From NCBI GenBank assembly GCA_003559215.1, contig PWMF01000022.1, positions 26,955-90,954 of the forward strand: a DNA stretch of 64,000 nucleotides, in the 5' to 3' direction. This DNA comes from Natrialbaceae archaeon. GTDB lineage: Archaea; Halobacteriota; Halobacteria; Halobacteriales; Natrialbaceae. The notes beneath the pieces were generated by a model. That model searched no databases. It saw nothing but the letters and a program-made list of their open reading frames with translations, and was not told the DNA's origin. Position numbers and translations under genes: made by a program. Positions 44,871-53,452 of the stretch are shown piece after piece. The number at the start of each line of letters is the position of its first letter. The first letter of the stretch is position 1.

Positions 44871-46779
44871 CGTCGATCACTCTCGATTGACGGTACCGCG
44901 AGGTGTTCGGTTTCGCTCGGTCCGGATCGGTCGTCTCGGAGTCGGTGAGGTAGTCGGTAACTGGCATCGTCAGTACGGTTAACAGCGTGTAGAGTTCACC
45001 GACACGATCCTCGTCGTGGCAGTGGGTGTGGTACAACCGGCGGATCGCGTCCGCGTTCGGGCCGGGGAAGGCGTCGGCGAGGTGGCCCCGCTGTTCGAGG
45101 ACCTCACCCGTGAAGTCGAACGACCGGAGGAGTTCGGCGTCGTCTAGCCACGGCCCGTCCGTCAGGTACGGTTTCGGCGGCGTCCGCTTGGTCACGTGTT
45201 TTCGCCAGAACTCGAGGAAGTGTTCGCCGGCGTACTCCACCGGGAACGGTCGCGAGAGCGAGACGCCCGTGCTGGCGTGTGGAATTGCCGCGAGATCGGG
45301 ATCGAGCCGAGTAACGGCCTGTCCGATCAGATCCCGACGCAGCTTGTACCGGGGCGGCATCGACAGTGAGAGATCGAGCAGCCGGTTGTCGAGGAACGGC
45401 GACCGGTAGGGGAGCATTCGTCGGAGATCGCTGTGAAACCGCATGTCGTCGTCGTTCGAGAGGGGATAGCAGTCGCCGTAGTAGACCACGTCCTCGAGCG
45501 ACTCGTAGGTGACGCCGTGGTGGACGATCCGATCGCCGTCCCGGTAGATGTTCGACTCGAGGATCGTGCGGAGATCGGTCGGCATCTCGAGGTCGTCGGA
45601 TGCGGCCTCGAGCAGTAGGTCGATGTACTCGTCGACGGAGTCGACCGGTCGTTCGATCGGAACCGTCATCGAGCCCAGCGGCCCGAGCGAGACGTTCGGC
45701 GACGGCACGCCGTACTCGCCGAACAGCGAGTCGCTGTACAGTCCCGACAGCAATCCATCGACCCGACTGGTGATCTCGGTTTCGAACCCGCTCGTGTACG
45801 GCTGACTGAACCAACCGTTGAAGGAGTCTGCCCAGCGGTTCCGTTCGAGCGCACCGATACGGTAGTCGGCGCCCCGCTCGAGCAGTCGGAACTCGGCGCC
45901 GGCCTCGAGGGCCACCCGCTCGGCGATGCGTGCCTCGCGGTTCATCCAGTCGTTCATGTGGAACGCGGTGGCGTCGTCGAGGGCGGCGAGGACGAGCCGG
46001 GAGTCGCTCCCCCCCGACAGCAATACGCCGTACTCGCAGTCGTCGTATGTCCACTCGTCGACGACGGTCTGGAACCGGTCGGCGAACTCCTCGACGAACC
46101 ACTCGAAGGACTCGTCGCGCGGCCGATACCGGGGTCGCCAGTACTGGTCGGTCTGAACCGATCCGTTCCCGAGCGCGATCGACGTGATCGCTCCGGGCTC
46201 GAGCTTTTCGACGCCCTCAAGTGGCGTTTTGACGCCGAACGTGCGCCGAAACGCGAGATACTCGTGGAGATACGCCGGGTGGTACGCGGTGTCGACGTTC
46301 GGATGGAACGGGATCAGTTGGACGTTCGTCGAGAAGACGATCCTGTCGTCGTCCGTCCGCGTCCAGTAGACCGGAACCGTTCCGAACCGGTCCGTACAAA
46401 GAGTGAAGTGGCGCTTCTCTCGGTCGTAGAGCAACAGGGTGTAGTTCCCGTTGAGTCCCTCGAGGAACTCGAATCCCTTTCGTTCGTACAGAGACAGACA
46501 GTACTGCGCGGGGTCGATATCGGCGGGTCGGGGCTCGTAGCCACCGGATCGACCCACGCCGCCGGCTTCGTAGCCATAGACGTCACCGACCAGCCAACAG
46601 CGAACGGACTCGTTCTCGGCGCCCGCCGACTGGCCCGACGAGTGACACTCGTTGGGGTCGGTCGCGATCGCTACGTGGTCGGTCGTGTACTGAATCGTCG
46701 GCTCGGACGGAAGCCACTCGTCGAACTCTCCGTCCGACAGTGACCCATCAGCACAGACCACTCCGTTCGTACACCTCAC
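44863..46779 (-). CDS. Asparagine-synthase-like amide ligase without Cys2 nucleophile
   Basis: A 638-residue AsnB-like protein. The N-terminal glutaminase-fold domain (about residues 1-200; GLNGNYTLLLYDREKRHFTL, CTDRFGTVPVYWTR) lacks the nucleophile: the product begins M-R-C, with Cys at position 3 instead of 2. The synthetase domain (from about 215) has the intact PP-loop YGVLLSGGSDSRLVLA (about 250-265) and LPYRSPFLDNRLLDLSLSMP (about 455-474). It may use ammonia or form an amide or lactam, as do beta-lactam synthetases. Start GTG 46779 is supported by a Shine-Dalgarno GAGGTGA six bases upstream. It is coupled to the ATP-grasp gene. Confidence 0.85.
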   Translation of the reverse strand: MRCTNGVVCADGSLSDGEFDEWLPSEPTIQYTTDHVAIATDPNECHSSGQSAGAENESVRCWLVGDVYGYEAGGVGRSGGYEPRPADIDPAQYCLSLYERKGFEFLEGLNGNYTLLLYDREKRHFTLCTDRFGTVPVYWTRTDDDRIVFSTNVQLIPFHPNVDTAYHPAYLHEYLAFRRTFGVKTPLEGVEKLEPGAITSIALGNGSVQTDQYWRPRYRPRDESFEWFVEEFADRFQTVVDEWTYDDCEYGVLLSGGSDSRLVLAALDDATAFHMNDWMNREARIAERVALEAGAEFRLLERGADYRIGALERNRWADSFNGWFSQPYTSGFETEITSRVDGLLSGLYSDSLFGEYGVPSPNVSLGPLGSMTVPIERPVDSVDEYIDLLLEAASDDLEMPTDLRTILESNIYRDGDRIVHHGVTYESLEDVVYYGDCYPLSNDDDMRFHSDLRRMLPYRSPFLDNRLLDLSLSMPPRYKLRRDLIGQAVTRLDPDLAAIPHASTGVSLSRPFPVEYAGEHFLEFWRKHVTKRTPPKPYLTDGPWLDDAELLRSFDFTGEVLEQRGHLADAFPGPNADAIRRLYHTHCHDEDRVGELYTLLTVLTMPVTDYLTDSETTDPDRAKPNTSRYRQSRVIDVE

Positions 46780-46785
46780 GAAATG

Positions 46786-46792
46786 TCACCTC
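46786..46792 (-). promoter_or_regulatory. Strong Shine-Dalgarno before the asparagine-synthase-like gene
   Basis: GAGGTGA on the minus strand, six bases before GTG 46779. It decides the GTG start and shows a leadered message, unlike most genes here. Confidence 0.65.
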
Positions 46793-46886
46793 AGCTCCGG
46801 ATCGGCGATACCGGCTCGGCCGATCGGTAGCAGTCGGTGCTTACAGACTGGCAACATCACAGTCAGGGAAAATCTATTCTGGCTGT

Positions 46887-46895
46887 TTATTATAG
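46887..46895 (-). promoter_or_regulatory. TATA box of the asparagine-synthase-like/ATP-grasp pair
   Basis: TATAATAAA on the minus strand. Transcription near 46864 would give an 85-base leader with the Shine-Dalgarno at its end. Confidence 0.5.
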
Positions 46896-47449
46896 CGTCG
46901 GTAAAGATCACTCGGCGGGAATCGGGACGGCCGCGGATCGGTAACGCTCACGGTCGCGGATCGATTGGTCTCGAACCGATCCTCGAAAACCGCTTAATTG
47001 ACTGTTAACCGACCTGACTGGAGAGTGAACGTGTCACGGTGAACTGACTCGAGCTGCTGCAACGATGGACGAAACAAGTTGAATAAGAGCGTATGTGGTA
47101 CTGGTTCGGCTACCGATAGTTCCACACGATCGGACCGTTCGACCGACAACAGTCTCCGCCTCGAGACGGTGCCCGCAGATCGGAACGACTCGAGGTATCG
47201 CTCGGACACCGTTCGACGACTTCCGCTCGGTCGACGTGTTCGAGACCATGCCAGTCGTCGGTTCGGGTCGCGTCCTCACAACGGTTCGATAGCGGCACTT
47301 GCAAACTCGATCGCTACGGAGCGATTACACTCGGGTTAGAACGATGTGAAGACGGTTCTGCTCGCCACGCTCGGCGGACGCACAACTTCGTTACATCAAC
47401 TCCTCAGCGGCGCGTACTCGTCGCTCACGAACTAGTTTACAGCGGGAAG

Positions 47450-47523
47450 TGGGCCAACTCGGATTTGAACCGAGAGCCTCCACCTTATCAGAGTGGCGCT
47501 CAACCTAATTGAGCTATTGGCCC
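47450..47523 (-). tRNA. tRNA-Ile (anticodon GAU)
   Basis: A 74-base gene read from 47523. The acceptor GGGCCAA pairs with TTGGCCC with discriminator A, D loop CTCAATTAGGTTGAG, anticodon loop CTGATAA with GAT, and T arm CTCGG/TTCAAAT/CCGAG. No intron and no CCA. In haloarchaea the main tRNA-Ile(GAU). Confidence 0.95.
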
Positions 47524-47591
47524 GCGTCCGCATCAGTCAGTTGTGCGCTGGGATGGTTAAGTGTTTCTTTCTGGAAGGGCCGTGAGAATCG

Positions 47592-48182
47592 CTACCGGGC
47601 GTAGGGGTCGTCGGGATCGCCGTCGCTCGAGTCAGTGCGCTCGTCGCCGAACTCGACCGTGTACGACTCCTCGCTGTCGACGCTGTAGTCGTCCTCGCCG
47701 AGGTCGTAGGTGCTGCCACCGTCGGACCACTGGGCCTGCCCCTCGCTTCCGTTGGCGCTGCCCTCCGGGAAGCCGAACGTCCAGACGTTCCCGCTCGCGA
47801 ATCCGCCGGTTTTCTTGTCCGCGTACGGGATGATCACGTAGCGCTTGAGCGCGGTTCGGATCGGAATTCGAGTAAGCGGGACGACCAGCAGGAAGCCGAT
47901 CAGGTCCGTGACCAGCCCCGGCGTGAGCAGGAACGCACCGGAGGCGATCAGGAAGCCGCCGTCGAGGAGTTCGTCGGTCGGCGGCCGCCCCTCGGCGAGC
48001 GAGCGCTGCATCTTTCGAACGGTCCGTCGCCCCTCCGCCCGGACGAGTAACATGCCGACGAGGCCGGTCAGAACGACCAGCAGTACCATCGGCACCCAGC
48101 CGATGTAGGCGGTCGCGACGAACCCGAGGAGTATCGCATCGAGAAACGGGATCAGCAGTAGTGCGAGGATCCACCGGAGCAT
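47592..48182 (-). CDS. FxsA-family membrane protein
   Basis: A 196-residue protein whose first 130 residues form the FxsA domain: helices at about 3-20, 26-44, 78-103 and a GGFLIASGAFLLTPGLVTDL block (about residues 75-94) that is the family signature. Then LTRIPIRTALKRYVIIPYAD. The last 70 residues are disordered and acidic (DLGEDDYSVDSEESYTVEFG). In E. coli FxsA reduces F plasmid exclusion of phage T7; in archaea the role is unknown. It lies just after tRNA-Ile on the same strand. Confidence 0.85.
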   Translation of the reverse strand: MLRWILALLLIPFLDAILLGFVATAYIGWVPMVLLVVLTGLVGMLLVRAEGRRTVRKMQRSLAEGRPPTDELLDGGFLIASGAFLLTPGLVTDLIGFLLVVPLTRIPIRTALKRYVIIPYADKKTGGFASGNVWTFGFPEGSANGSEGQAQWSDGGSTYDLGEDDYSVDSEESYTVEFGDERTDSSDGDPDDPYAR

Positions 48183-48287
48183 GCCCCAACGTAGCCGGCG
48201 ACGGGTGAAAACCCTTTACACTCCCTCCCGAGGCTTCCTCCGGAAGCCGAACGAAGCGCTTACCCTGTCGACGGCCCGACGACCGAT

Positions 48288-49937
48288 ATGAACGATTCGA
48301 CGCGCGTCGAGTGGCGCGAGTGGGGTCAGGACGCCTTCGACGAAGCCGAGGTCGCCGACGTTCCGGTCCTGTGTGCCCTCACCGCGACGTGGTGCGATCA
48401 CTGTCACGAGATGGACGCCGAGACCTACGCGGAACCCCGCATCGCGGCCCACATCAACGACGGGTTCGTCCCGGTTCGAGTCGACGTCGACTCTCACCCT
48501 CGCGTGCGCGATCGGTACAATATGGGCGGGTTCCCGTCGACGGTCTTTCTGGCCCCCGACGGCACCGTGTTAACCGGGGCCGGCTACCTCGGACCGGACG
48601 GGATGCGCCAGGTGCTCGATAGCGTCCGGACGATGTGGGAAACGAAAGGTGCCGGCGCGGGTCGCGTCCCCCGCCCGCTCCGAGAGGACGAACCGCCGGC
48701 CAGCGAACTCTCGACCGATATCGAGGCGTCGATGCTCGGCCAGCTCACCGAATCCTACGACGAGGTTGCCGGCGGCTGGGGGACCGAGCCGAAATTCCCC
48801 CTGCCGGACGCACTCGAGTTCGCACTCAAGCGCGACCGCGAGATGGCGCTGCGGTCGTTCGACGCCGTCGGCGCGAACCTGTTAGACGAGTACGAGGGCG
48901 GATTCTACCGGTTCGCGGCCGAGCGCGACTGGGCGGGACTGCAACACGAGAAGCTACTCGACTCCAACGGCGCGCTCGTGCGCGCGTTCGAGAACGCCTA
49001 CCTCACCACCGGGAGGAACGAGTACCGCGAGCCCGCCGAACGCACCGTCGAGTTCCTGACGACGACCCTGTGGAACGACGACGACGAGGCGTTCGCCAAC
49101 AGCCAGGCGCCGGGAGAGCCGGAAGCCTACGGTCTCGAGCCAACCGAGCGCGAGGCGGCGGACGACCCGCCGGTCGACGAGCGGGTCTTCGCCGGGCCGA
49201 ACGCGTTAGCGGTCGAGGGATTGCTTACCTACTACGCCTACACCGACGACAAACGGGCGCGGCGGTACGCCGAGCGCGCGCTCTCGACACTTCGGACGGA
49301 ACTGCTCGAGGACGGCGTCGCCAGACACCGACTCGAGTCCGCCGCCGAAGACGAATCCAGCGAGGAAGCGACGTGTCTACTCTCGAACCAGGCTCGAACG
49401 CTCGCCGCGCTGACGACGACGGCGAGTACCCTCGACGCCGACGCGGTCACCGAGGCCGAGGCGGTGGCGGATGCGACGGTCGATCGACTCCGCAACGGCA
49501 ACTCGTTCCTCGATAGCGAGGGCGACGGAGTCGGCCTCTGCGATCGACCACTGCGACCGCTAGACACGAACGTTGCCCTTGCTGACGGGTTAGTCGAACT
49601 TGCGGTGCTCACCGGCGAGGATCGGTATCGGAGGATTGCGAGGGAGACCCTCGAGGAGTTCGCCGGCGCCAGCGACCGGTTCGGAGTTCAGATGGCTCGG
49701 TACGCGACGGTCGCCTCGCGGCTGCTCGAGGGACCGTTGGTGATCCGGGTCGGCGACGAACCGGGATCCGAACTTCACCGCGCCGCCCTGCGGCTCGCGG
49801 ACCACGAGAAGGTCGTCGTGCCCGCCGCTGGCGGCCTCGAGGCCGGAATCGCACGCGCCGAGCGCGGCGAGCGCGTTTCGGCACCCGCCGAAACTCCGGA
49901 GCAGTTGAGCGAGCGAGTGCAAGAGATTCTCGAGTAG
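48288..49937 (+). CDS. DUF255 thioredoxin-like protein (YyaL/SPATA20 type)
   Basis: A 549-residue protein. The N-terminal DUF255 thioredoxin-like domain (about 1-130) carries the redox pair in TATWCDHCHEMDAETYAEPR (Cys42 and Cys45). After a linker, the rest forms an (alpha/alpha) barrel with FPLPDALEFALKRDREMALR, GGFYRFAAERDWAGLQHEKL and ANLLDEYEGGFYR segments. Bacterial relatives are 650-800 residues long; the shorter form here is seen in haloarchaea. The cellular role is not known; relatives are described as thioredoxin-domain proteins of uncertain N-glycan or sugar-related activity. Confidence 0.82.
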   Translation: MNDSTRVEWREWGQDAFDEAEVADVPVLCALTATWCDHCHEMDAETYAEPRIAAHINDGFVPVRVDVDSHPRVRDRYNMGGFPSTVFLAPDGTVLTGAGYLGPDGMRQVLDSVRTMWETKGAGAGRVPRPLREDEPPASELSTDIEASMLGQLTESYDEVAGGWGTEPKFPLPDALEFALKRDREMALRSFDAVGANLLDEYEGGFYRFAAERDWAGLQHEKLLDSNGALVRAFENAYLTTGRNEYREPAERTVEFLTTTLWNDDDEAFANSQAPGEPEAYGLEPTEREAADDPPVDERVFAGPNALAVEGLLTYYAYTDDKRARRYAERALSTLRTELLEDGVARHRLESAAEDESSEEATCLLSNQARTLAALTTTASTLDADAVTEAEAVADATVDRLRNGNSFLDSEGDGVGLCDRPLRPLDTNVALADGLVELAVLTGEDRYRRIARETLEEFAGASDRFGVQMARYATVASRLLEGPLVIRVGDEPGSELHRAALRLADHEKVVVPAAGGLEAGIARAERGERVSAPAETPEQLSERVQEILE

Positions 49938-49986
49938 CACACGGGGTGAACCCCCGGAGATCAAATCCGGGGCAAACCACCACAGC

Positions 49987-49997
49987 GTTTTTGTTTC
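49987..49997 (+). promoter_or_regulatory. TATA-like box of the TrmB-type gene
   Basis: GTTTTTGTTTC centred about 26 bases before ATG 50017. It decides the start against a GTG at 50002. Confidence 0.5.
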
Positions 49998-50016
49998 TCG
50001 GGTGAGCGTCTACGGT

Positions 50017-50820
50017 ATGGCCAGTCTCAGGGATCTTGGGCTCTCCGAGTACGAAGCTCGTGCGTATCGAGCACTGCTGAACACCGGCCCCACAACGGCC
50101 AAGGAGTTGTCGCGAGCGAGCGACGTGCCGATGGGGCGTATCTACGACGTTCTCAACAGCATCGAACAGTACAATCTCGTCCGCAGCCAGACCGCGAGCC
50201 GGCCGAAAAAGTACGTCGCGGTCGAGCCCTCGACCGCGCTGGATCGACTGCTCGAGGACAAGAAGCGCGAGCTCGACGAGAAGGCCGACCAGTACGAGTC
50301 GATCGTCGACGACCTCGCCGACGAGCTCGACGCGGCCGACCCCGTCGAGGAGCAGTTCTGGACCGCCGCCGTCGGTCCCGAGGAGACGATCGACCTCCTG
50401 CTCGAGCGCCTGGCGGCTGCCGACGATCATATCGTGATGGTCGCCGCCGACCCCGTCCCCGAACGGGACATGCAGGCCGTCAGTGAGGACGTCCTGGCTC
50501 AACTCGAGGACGCCCTGGACCGAGAGGTATCGGTCGACATCCTGATGACCCGAAAGATGGTCAAGTCGCTCTCGGCGAACGTCGGCGAGCGCTACCGAAC
50601 GACGTTACAGAGCCGTGATGACTTTCACGTCCGGACGAACGACGACGTGACGGGATCGTTCAACATCATCGACGGCGTCGAGATCTGTATCCAAGTGCCG
50701 AATCCGCTGTCGTCGGGCGACGCGTTCGGTATGATCGACCTGAAGGATCCGGAGTTCGCCGCGAACGTCCATGCGGAGTTCGCGCCGCGGTGGGAGGAAG
50801 CGGAGCCACTCGTCTTCTAG
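50017..50820 (+). CDS. TrmB-type transcriptional regulator
   Basis: A 267-residue regulator. The N-terminal HTH ([20 protein letters not shown], then [20 protein letters not shown], residues about 3-50) is the TrmB winged helix. A short coiled coil follows ([20 protein letters not shown]). The C-terminal domain (about 110-267) is TrmB-like but short, with [20 protein letters not shown] near the ligand site. TrmB regulators control sugar or central metabolism. It overlaps the convergent mptA by four bases, so read-through would make antisense RNA to mptA. Target unknown. Confidence 0.86.
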   Translation: MASLRDLGLSEYEARAYRALLNTGPTTAKELSRASDVPMGRIYDVLNSIEQYNLVRSQTASRPKKYVAVEPSTALDRLLEDKKRELDEKADQYESIVDDLADELDAADPVEEQFWTAAVGPEETIDLLLERLAAADDHIVMVAADPVPERDMQAVSEDVLAQLEDALDREVSVDILMTRKMVKSLSANVGERYRTTLQSRDDFHVRTNDDVTGSFNIIDGVEICIQVPNPLSSGDAFGMIDLKDPEFAANVHAEFAPRWEEAEPLVF

Positions 50821-51743
50821 TCGTTGACTTCGGACCGCAGCTGGTCCATCTCGACGACCCGCTCGGCGTGGGCGTTGTGCTGGTGGATCGACTCGTCGTT
50901 GGATTGCTTCATCGTCACCACGGCGTCGTCCGGTAGCTGGTCGAACTCGTCGACGACGCCCTCGGCCATCGAGCGCACGCAGTCCTCGACGAACTTCGCG
51001 TCCGCGTGGGCCGCGTAGGTCATATGGTCTTCGTCAGGTCGCTTCGCCAGGTTGTAGATCCGGGCGCTCATCGAGTCTCGCGCGATATCGATAACGTCGT
51101 TGAGGTCCACGTCGGGGTCGCCGCCGGCTTCGACCGTGAGCGTCGCGTGACCGCGCTGGGAGTGACCGGGCTGTGGAACCTGCTCTAAGAACTCCGTGAT
51201 CGTCCCCTCCTCGACGCCCAGATCCTCAAGGGTCTGTTTCGCGCGCGCGGCGGACATCCCCTGCGAACAGGGACAGACGGTCATCCCGACGACCTTCGCC
51301 CCGATCTCCTCGCGGGTGCCGTCCTCGGTCGCCGTCGCCGACGCGATGATGTCGACGGTGTGTTGGGTCTCGCGGTCGCTGGCGGGGGTCTGCTCGCGGC
51401 GCATGAACTCGGCCTCCATCGTGACCTCCGCGCGCGAGGTGTAGTCGTGCTTTCCGAGGAGTCGTTCGGCGACCTCGCCGCAGACCTCCTCGACGCGGTA
51501 GGCCTCGTCGCGGGTCGCGTCCTCGAGAATTTCGTCGATGACCTCCATGTTGCGGCTCATGTCCGCGCCCTTGCGCCACGACGGGAGGTCGACGAAGACC
51601 TCGAACTCGGCCGTGAGAACGATCGGGCGCTTGTCTTCGCGGGCGATCTTGACGAGTTTCTCGACGCCGGTGACGCCGACCTGACTCAGGCCGACGGTGA
51701 CGTCGGGCGAGGACGCCTGGACGTCCGGGAGCTGTTGACTCAT
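50817..51743 (-). CDS. mptA: GTP cyclohydrolase MptA (type IB, Fe(II)-dependent)
   Basis: A 308-residue cytosolic enzyme that opens GTP toward archaeal tetrahydromethanopterin or pterin-type folates (7,8-dihydroneopterin 2',3'-cyclic phosphate). Characteristic segments are [20 protein letters not shown] (about residues 16-35), [40 protein letters not shown] with the conserved Cys (about 150-170), and [16 protein letters not shown] (about 190-205). [13 protein letters not shown] helix precedes the active site. In haloarchaea it also serves the queuosine/archaeosine precursor route. Start ATG 51743. Confidence 0.94.
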   Translation of the reverse strand: MSQQLPDVQASSPDVTVGLSQVGVTGVEKLVKIAREDKRPIVLTAEFEVFVDLPSWRKGADMSRNMEVIDEILEDATRDEAYRVEEVCGEVAERLLGKHDYTSRAEVTMEAEFMRREQTPASDRETQHTVDIIASATATEDGTREEIGAKVVGMTVCPCSQGMSAARAKQTLEDLGVEEGTITEFLEQVPQPGHSQRGHATLTVEAGGDPDVDLNDVIDIARDSMSARIYNLAKRPDEDHMTYAAHADAKFVEDCVRSMAEGVVDEFDQLPDDAVVTMKQSNDESIHQHNAHAERVVEMDQLRSEVND

Positions 51744-51870
51744 TGCCCACACTCAGGGTAGCGGGCGATTCAACCTTTCGGAAGCGAGGACGAGATTCGC
51801 TCGCACGGTGTCCCGATAGCCGACGAAACCGTTCGTTGCGGTCGGATCGCCTGGCCACGGGACCATCCCG

Positions 51871-51945
51871 CTCGTTCTTTAAGTGCTTCTGGCAACAAGG
51901 TAGAGCTATGACGGGAAGTCCCCGTTCTCGTGGATTCTACGATCC
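51871..51945 (+). repeat. Promoter/mini-ORF repeat module, copy 1
   Basis: Core: TTTAAGT box (51878-51884), then TTCTGGCAACAAGGTAGAGC, then ATGACGGGAAGT from 51908. Same design as copies 2-4. The TTTAAG box lies about 29 bases before the ATG, so each copy is built like a leaderless promoter plus start. Confidence 0.75.
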
Positions 51946-52009
51946 GATAGTTCCGCATCCGTCCCACCCCCTCTCGAGGGAGAGTACCGGGCGACCGCTC
52001 GTTCTTTAA
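51908..52009 (+). CDS. Mini-ORF of module copy 1 (33 codons)
   Basis: ATG 51908 opens a 33-residue frame, MTGSPRSRGFYDPIVPHP and onward, ending in a TAA that lies inside the TTTAAG box of copy 2. The MTGS...FY start is shared with the frames of copies 2 and 3. No known family. Translation is likely if the module promoter works, but whether the peptide matters is open. Confidence 0.3.
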   Translation: MTGSPRSRGFYDPIVPHPSHPLSRESTGRPLVL

Positions 52010-52060
52010 GTATCTCTGGTCACAAGGTAGAGTTATGACGGGAAGTCGGCCGTTCTACAG
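51999..52060 (+). repeat. Promoter/mini-ORF repeat module, copy 2
   Basis: Box TTCTTTAAG at 52002-52010, then TATCTCTGGTCACAAGGTAG, then ATGACGGGAAGTCGG from 52035. The best-preserved copy. It is 127 bases downstream of copy 1 and directly upstream of the nucleotidyltransferase gene, of which it is probably the promoter. Confidence 0.75.
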
Positions 52061-52127
52061 TTCTCAGTTCCACTACAGTCGCGCGTCCCGAACGACCTCG
52101 AGAGCCGATAACTCAGGCACGCAGTAG
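52035..52127 (+). CDS. Mini-ORF of module copy 2, leader of the nucleotidyltransferase gene
   Basis: A 30-codon frame, MTGSRPFYSSQFHYSRASRT and onward, stopping at TAG 52125-52127. The next gene's ATG begins at 52130, only two bases later. That spacing is what coupled cistrons show, so this peptide is either a leader controlling the nucleotidyltransferase or a product in its own right. No homology recognised. Confidence 0.35.
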   Translation: MTGSRPFYSSQFHYSRASRTTSRADNSGTQ

Positions 52128-52129
52128 CG

Positions 52130-53050
52130 ATGGCATCGGTTCCCGCCCACGTACGCGAGACGATAGATCGACACCTGGACAAAATCCAACGCGCTCGGGA
52201 AGTATCGATCGTCCTGGCGGTCGCCCGCGGAAGCCGCGCCTGGGGCGCGGCGGGGCCCGACAGCGACTACGACGTCGGCTTCGTCTACGCACCGACGGAT
52301 CTCCGACGGTATGCCCACCTCGGCGGCGTCGACGACGTCCTCCTCGAGGAGCGCGACGACTTCGAGTACCAGGGCTGGGACGTCCGAAAGTTCGCGGAGC
52401 TGCTGGCCGACTCGAACGACGGTGCGATCGACCTCCTTCGGAGCCCGATCCGGTACCGAACGCGCTACGATCCCGCCAAACTGGCAGCGTACGTCGAGCG
52501 GACGTACAACCCGATCGACCTCTACCACGCCTGGCGGGGGATCGCGACGAACAACTACCGGAAGTACCTCTCGGCGCACCTGGTTCGGAGCGACGACGAG
52601 ATCTTCCCGATTCTCGAGACCCGGGACGAAGAGTACCTCGTCGAGACCGACGACGACACGACGGTCGTCGCCGCGGACGACGAGCGGTTCAGCGAGACGG
52701 GGACGCGGCCGACGGTCAAACGGAACCTGACCGTGACTCGCGCCGCGATGGCCGCGCGCTACCTGAAGGCGACCGGCGAACGCGACGACCACGAACTGCC
52801 GGCTCTCGAGTTCGAAACCTTCCTCGATGAGCAGGCGCCGGCCGTGTTCGACGACAACCGGATCGCCCGCGCTCGCAACCTGCTCGAGCGTAAGCGCGCC
52901 GGCGAGGGTCACGTTCGGATCGGCGACGCCGTCGGCCGCGAGTTCGCACACCCCCCGAAGCGAATCGATCCGGCAGTACACGCTCGAGACGGCCCCGATC
53001 GAGAGCGACTGAACGGGTTCGTCGACGAGATGCTCGCGGCGGGGCGCTGA
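52130..53050 (+). CDS. DNA polymerase beta-superfamily nucleotidyltransferase (YcgL/COG3541 type)
   Basis: A 306-residue protein. The N-terminal nucleotidyltransferase domain has the GSRAWG site and two metal Asp: VARGSRAWGAAGPDSDYDVG (about residues 32-51). FVYAPTDLRRYAHLG and the EYQGWDVRKFAELLADSNDG segment follow the COG3541 pattern, also known from phages. The middle domain is helical (YHAWRGIATNNYRKYLSAHL). Substrate is unknown; relatives are predicted and not characterised. Its promoter is probably module copy 2, with the 30-codon frame ending two bases before the ATG. Module copy 3 begins 13 bases after its stop. Confidence 0.85.
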   Translation: MASVPAHVRETIDRHLDKIQRAREVSIVLAVARGSRAWGAAGPDSDYDVGFVYAPTDLRRYAHLGGVDDVLLEERDDFEYQGWDVRKFAELLADSNDGAIDLLRSPIRYRTRYDPAKLAAYVERTYNPIDLYHAWRGIATNNYRKYLSAHLVRSDDEIFPILETRDEEYLVETDDDTTVVAADDERFSETGTRPTVKRNLTVTRAAMAARYLKATGERDDHELPALEFETFLDEQAPAVFDDNRIARARNLLERKRAGEGHVRIGDAVGREFAHPPKRIDPAVHARDGPDRERLNGFVDEMLAAGR

Positions 53051-53070
53051 TGCGGCGTTCCGATCCGCCT

Positions 53071-53130
53071 TTAAGTGTCTCTGATCACAAGGTGAAGCTA
53101 TGACGGGGAGTCGGTCGTTCTACGAGTTTT
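53071..53130 (+). repeat. Promoter/mini-ORF repeat module, copy 3
   Basis: Box CCTTTAAGTG around 53069-53076, then TCTCTGATCACAAGGTGAAG, then ATGACGGGGAGTCGG from 53100. The mini-ORF stops after ten codons (MTGSRSFYEF, TGA at 53130-53132). Confidence 0.72.
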
Positions 53131-53132
53131 GA
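53100..53132 (+). CDS. Ten-codon mini-ORF of module copy 3
   Basis: MTGSRSFYEF then TGA. It shares MTGSR-FY with the mini-ORF of copy 2. Too short to be judged as a protein; listed because the same start is repeated. Confidence 0.2.
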   Translation: MTGSRSFYEF

Positions 53133-53452
53133 TCCTCTCCAGCGAAGCGACCATCCTCCTCGATACCGCCGGTTACGCAATTCCGATCACGGAATCAAGC
53201 TGCGACGGTCGGGCTTGCCTCTTCGAGCTTCGAAGTCGGTACCGGTGGGTGGACGATTCGAACGCTCGCGACTATTCACTCGAGCCACCGTCCGTTCTTT
53301 AAGTGGCTCTGGTCACGAGGTAGAGCTACGAAGGGCTTTTCGCGGACCGTTGTGCTAACCGTACTTCGGAGAGACTCGTCAGCCGATTTACCGGTCTCGA
53401 GGCCGGTGAAACGAGCAAGTCTTTTTCCGTCTCCCGGTCTGAGCGACACACG
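53133..53452. other. Intergenic stretch between module copy 3 and RNA polymerase epsilon
   Basis: No coding frame. It contains module copy 4 (53291-53340) and the CTTTTTCC box (about 53420-53427) that suits the start at 53453. Confidence 0.5.
53291..53340 (+). repeat. Promoter/mini-ORF repeat module, copy 4 (start codon lost)
   Basis: Box TTCTTTAAGTGG at 53296-53305, CTCTGGTCACGAGGTAGAGC, then ACGAAGGGC instead of ATGACGGG at 53328. Promoter half kept, mini-ORF half decayed. Confidence 0.7.

Larger units (their letters stand above)
46780..47449. other. 670-bp gene-free stretch
   Basis: It contains the promoter and leader of the asparagine-synthase-like gene at its left end. The rest (46900-47449) has only short frames of up to about 85 codons on either strand, Arg/Ser/Thr-rich and without acidic character, so they look like chance. 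No repeat or RNA gene was recognised before the tRNA-Ile. Confidence 0.45.

Noticed and set aside
46900..47449. Small Arg/Ser-rich frames on both strands
   Set aside because: They lack the acidic composition of haloarchaeal proteins and have no promoter box at the right distance.
51871..53340. CRISPR-like reading of the four repeat modules
   Set aside because: The spacing is irregular (127 to over 1000 bases), there are no uniform spacers, and no cas genes are present.
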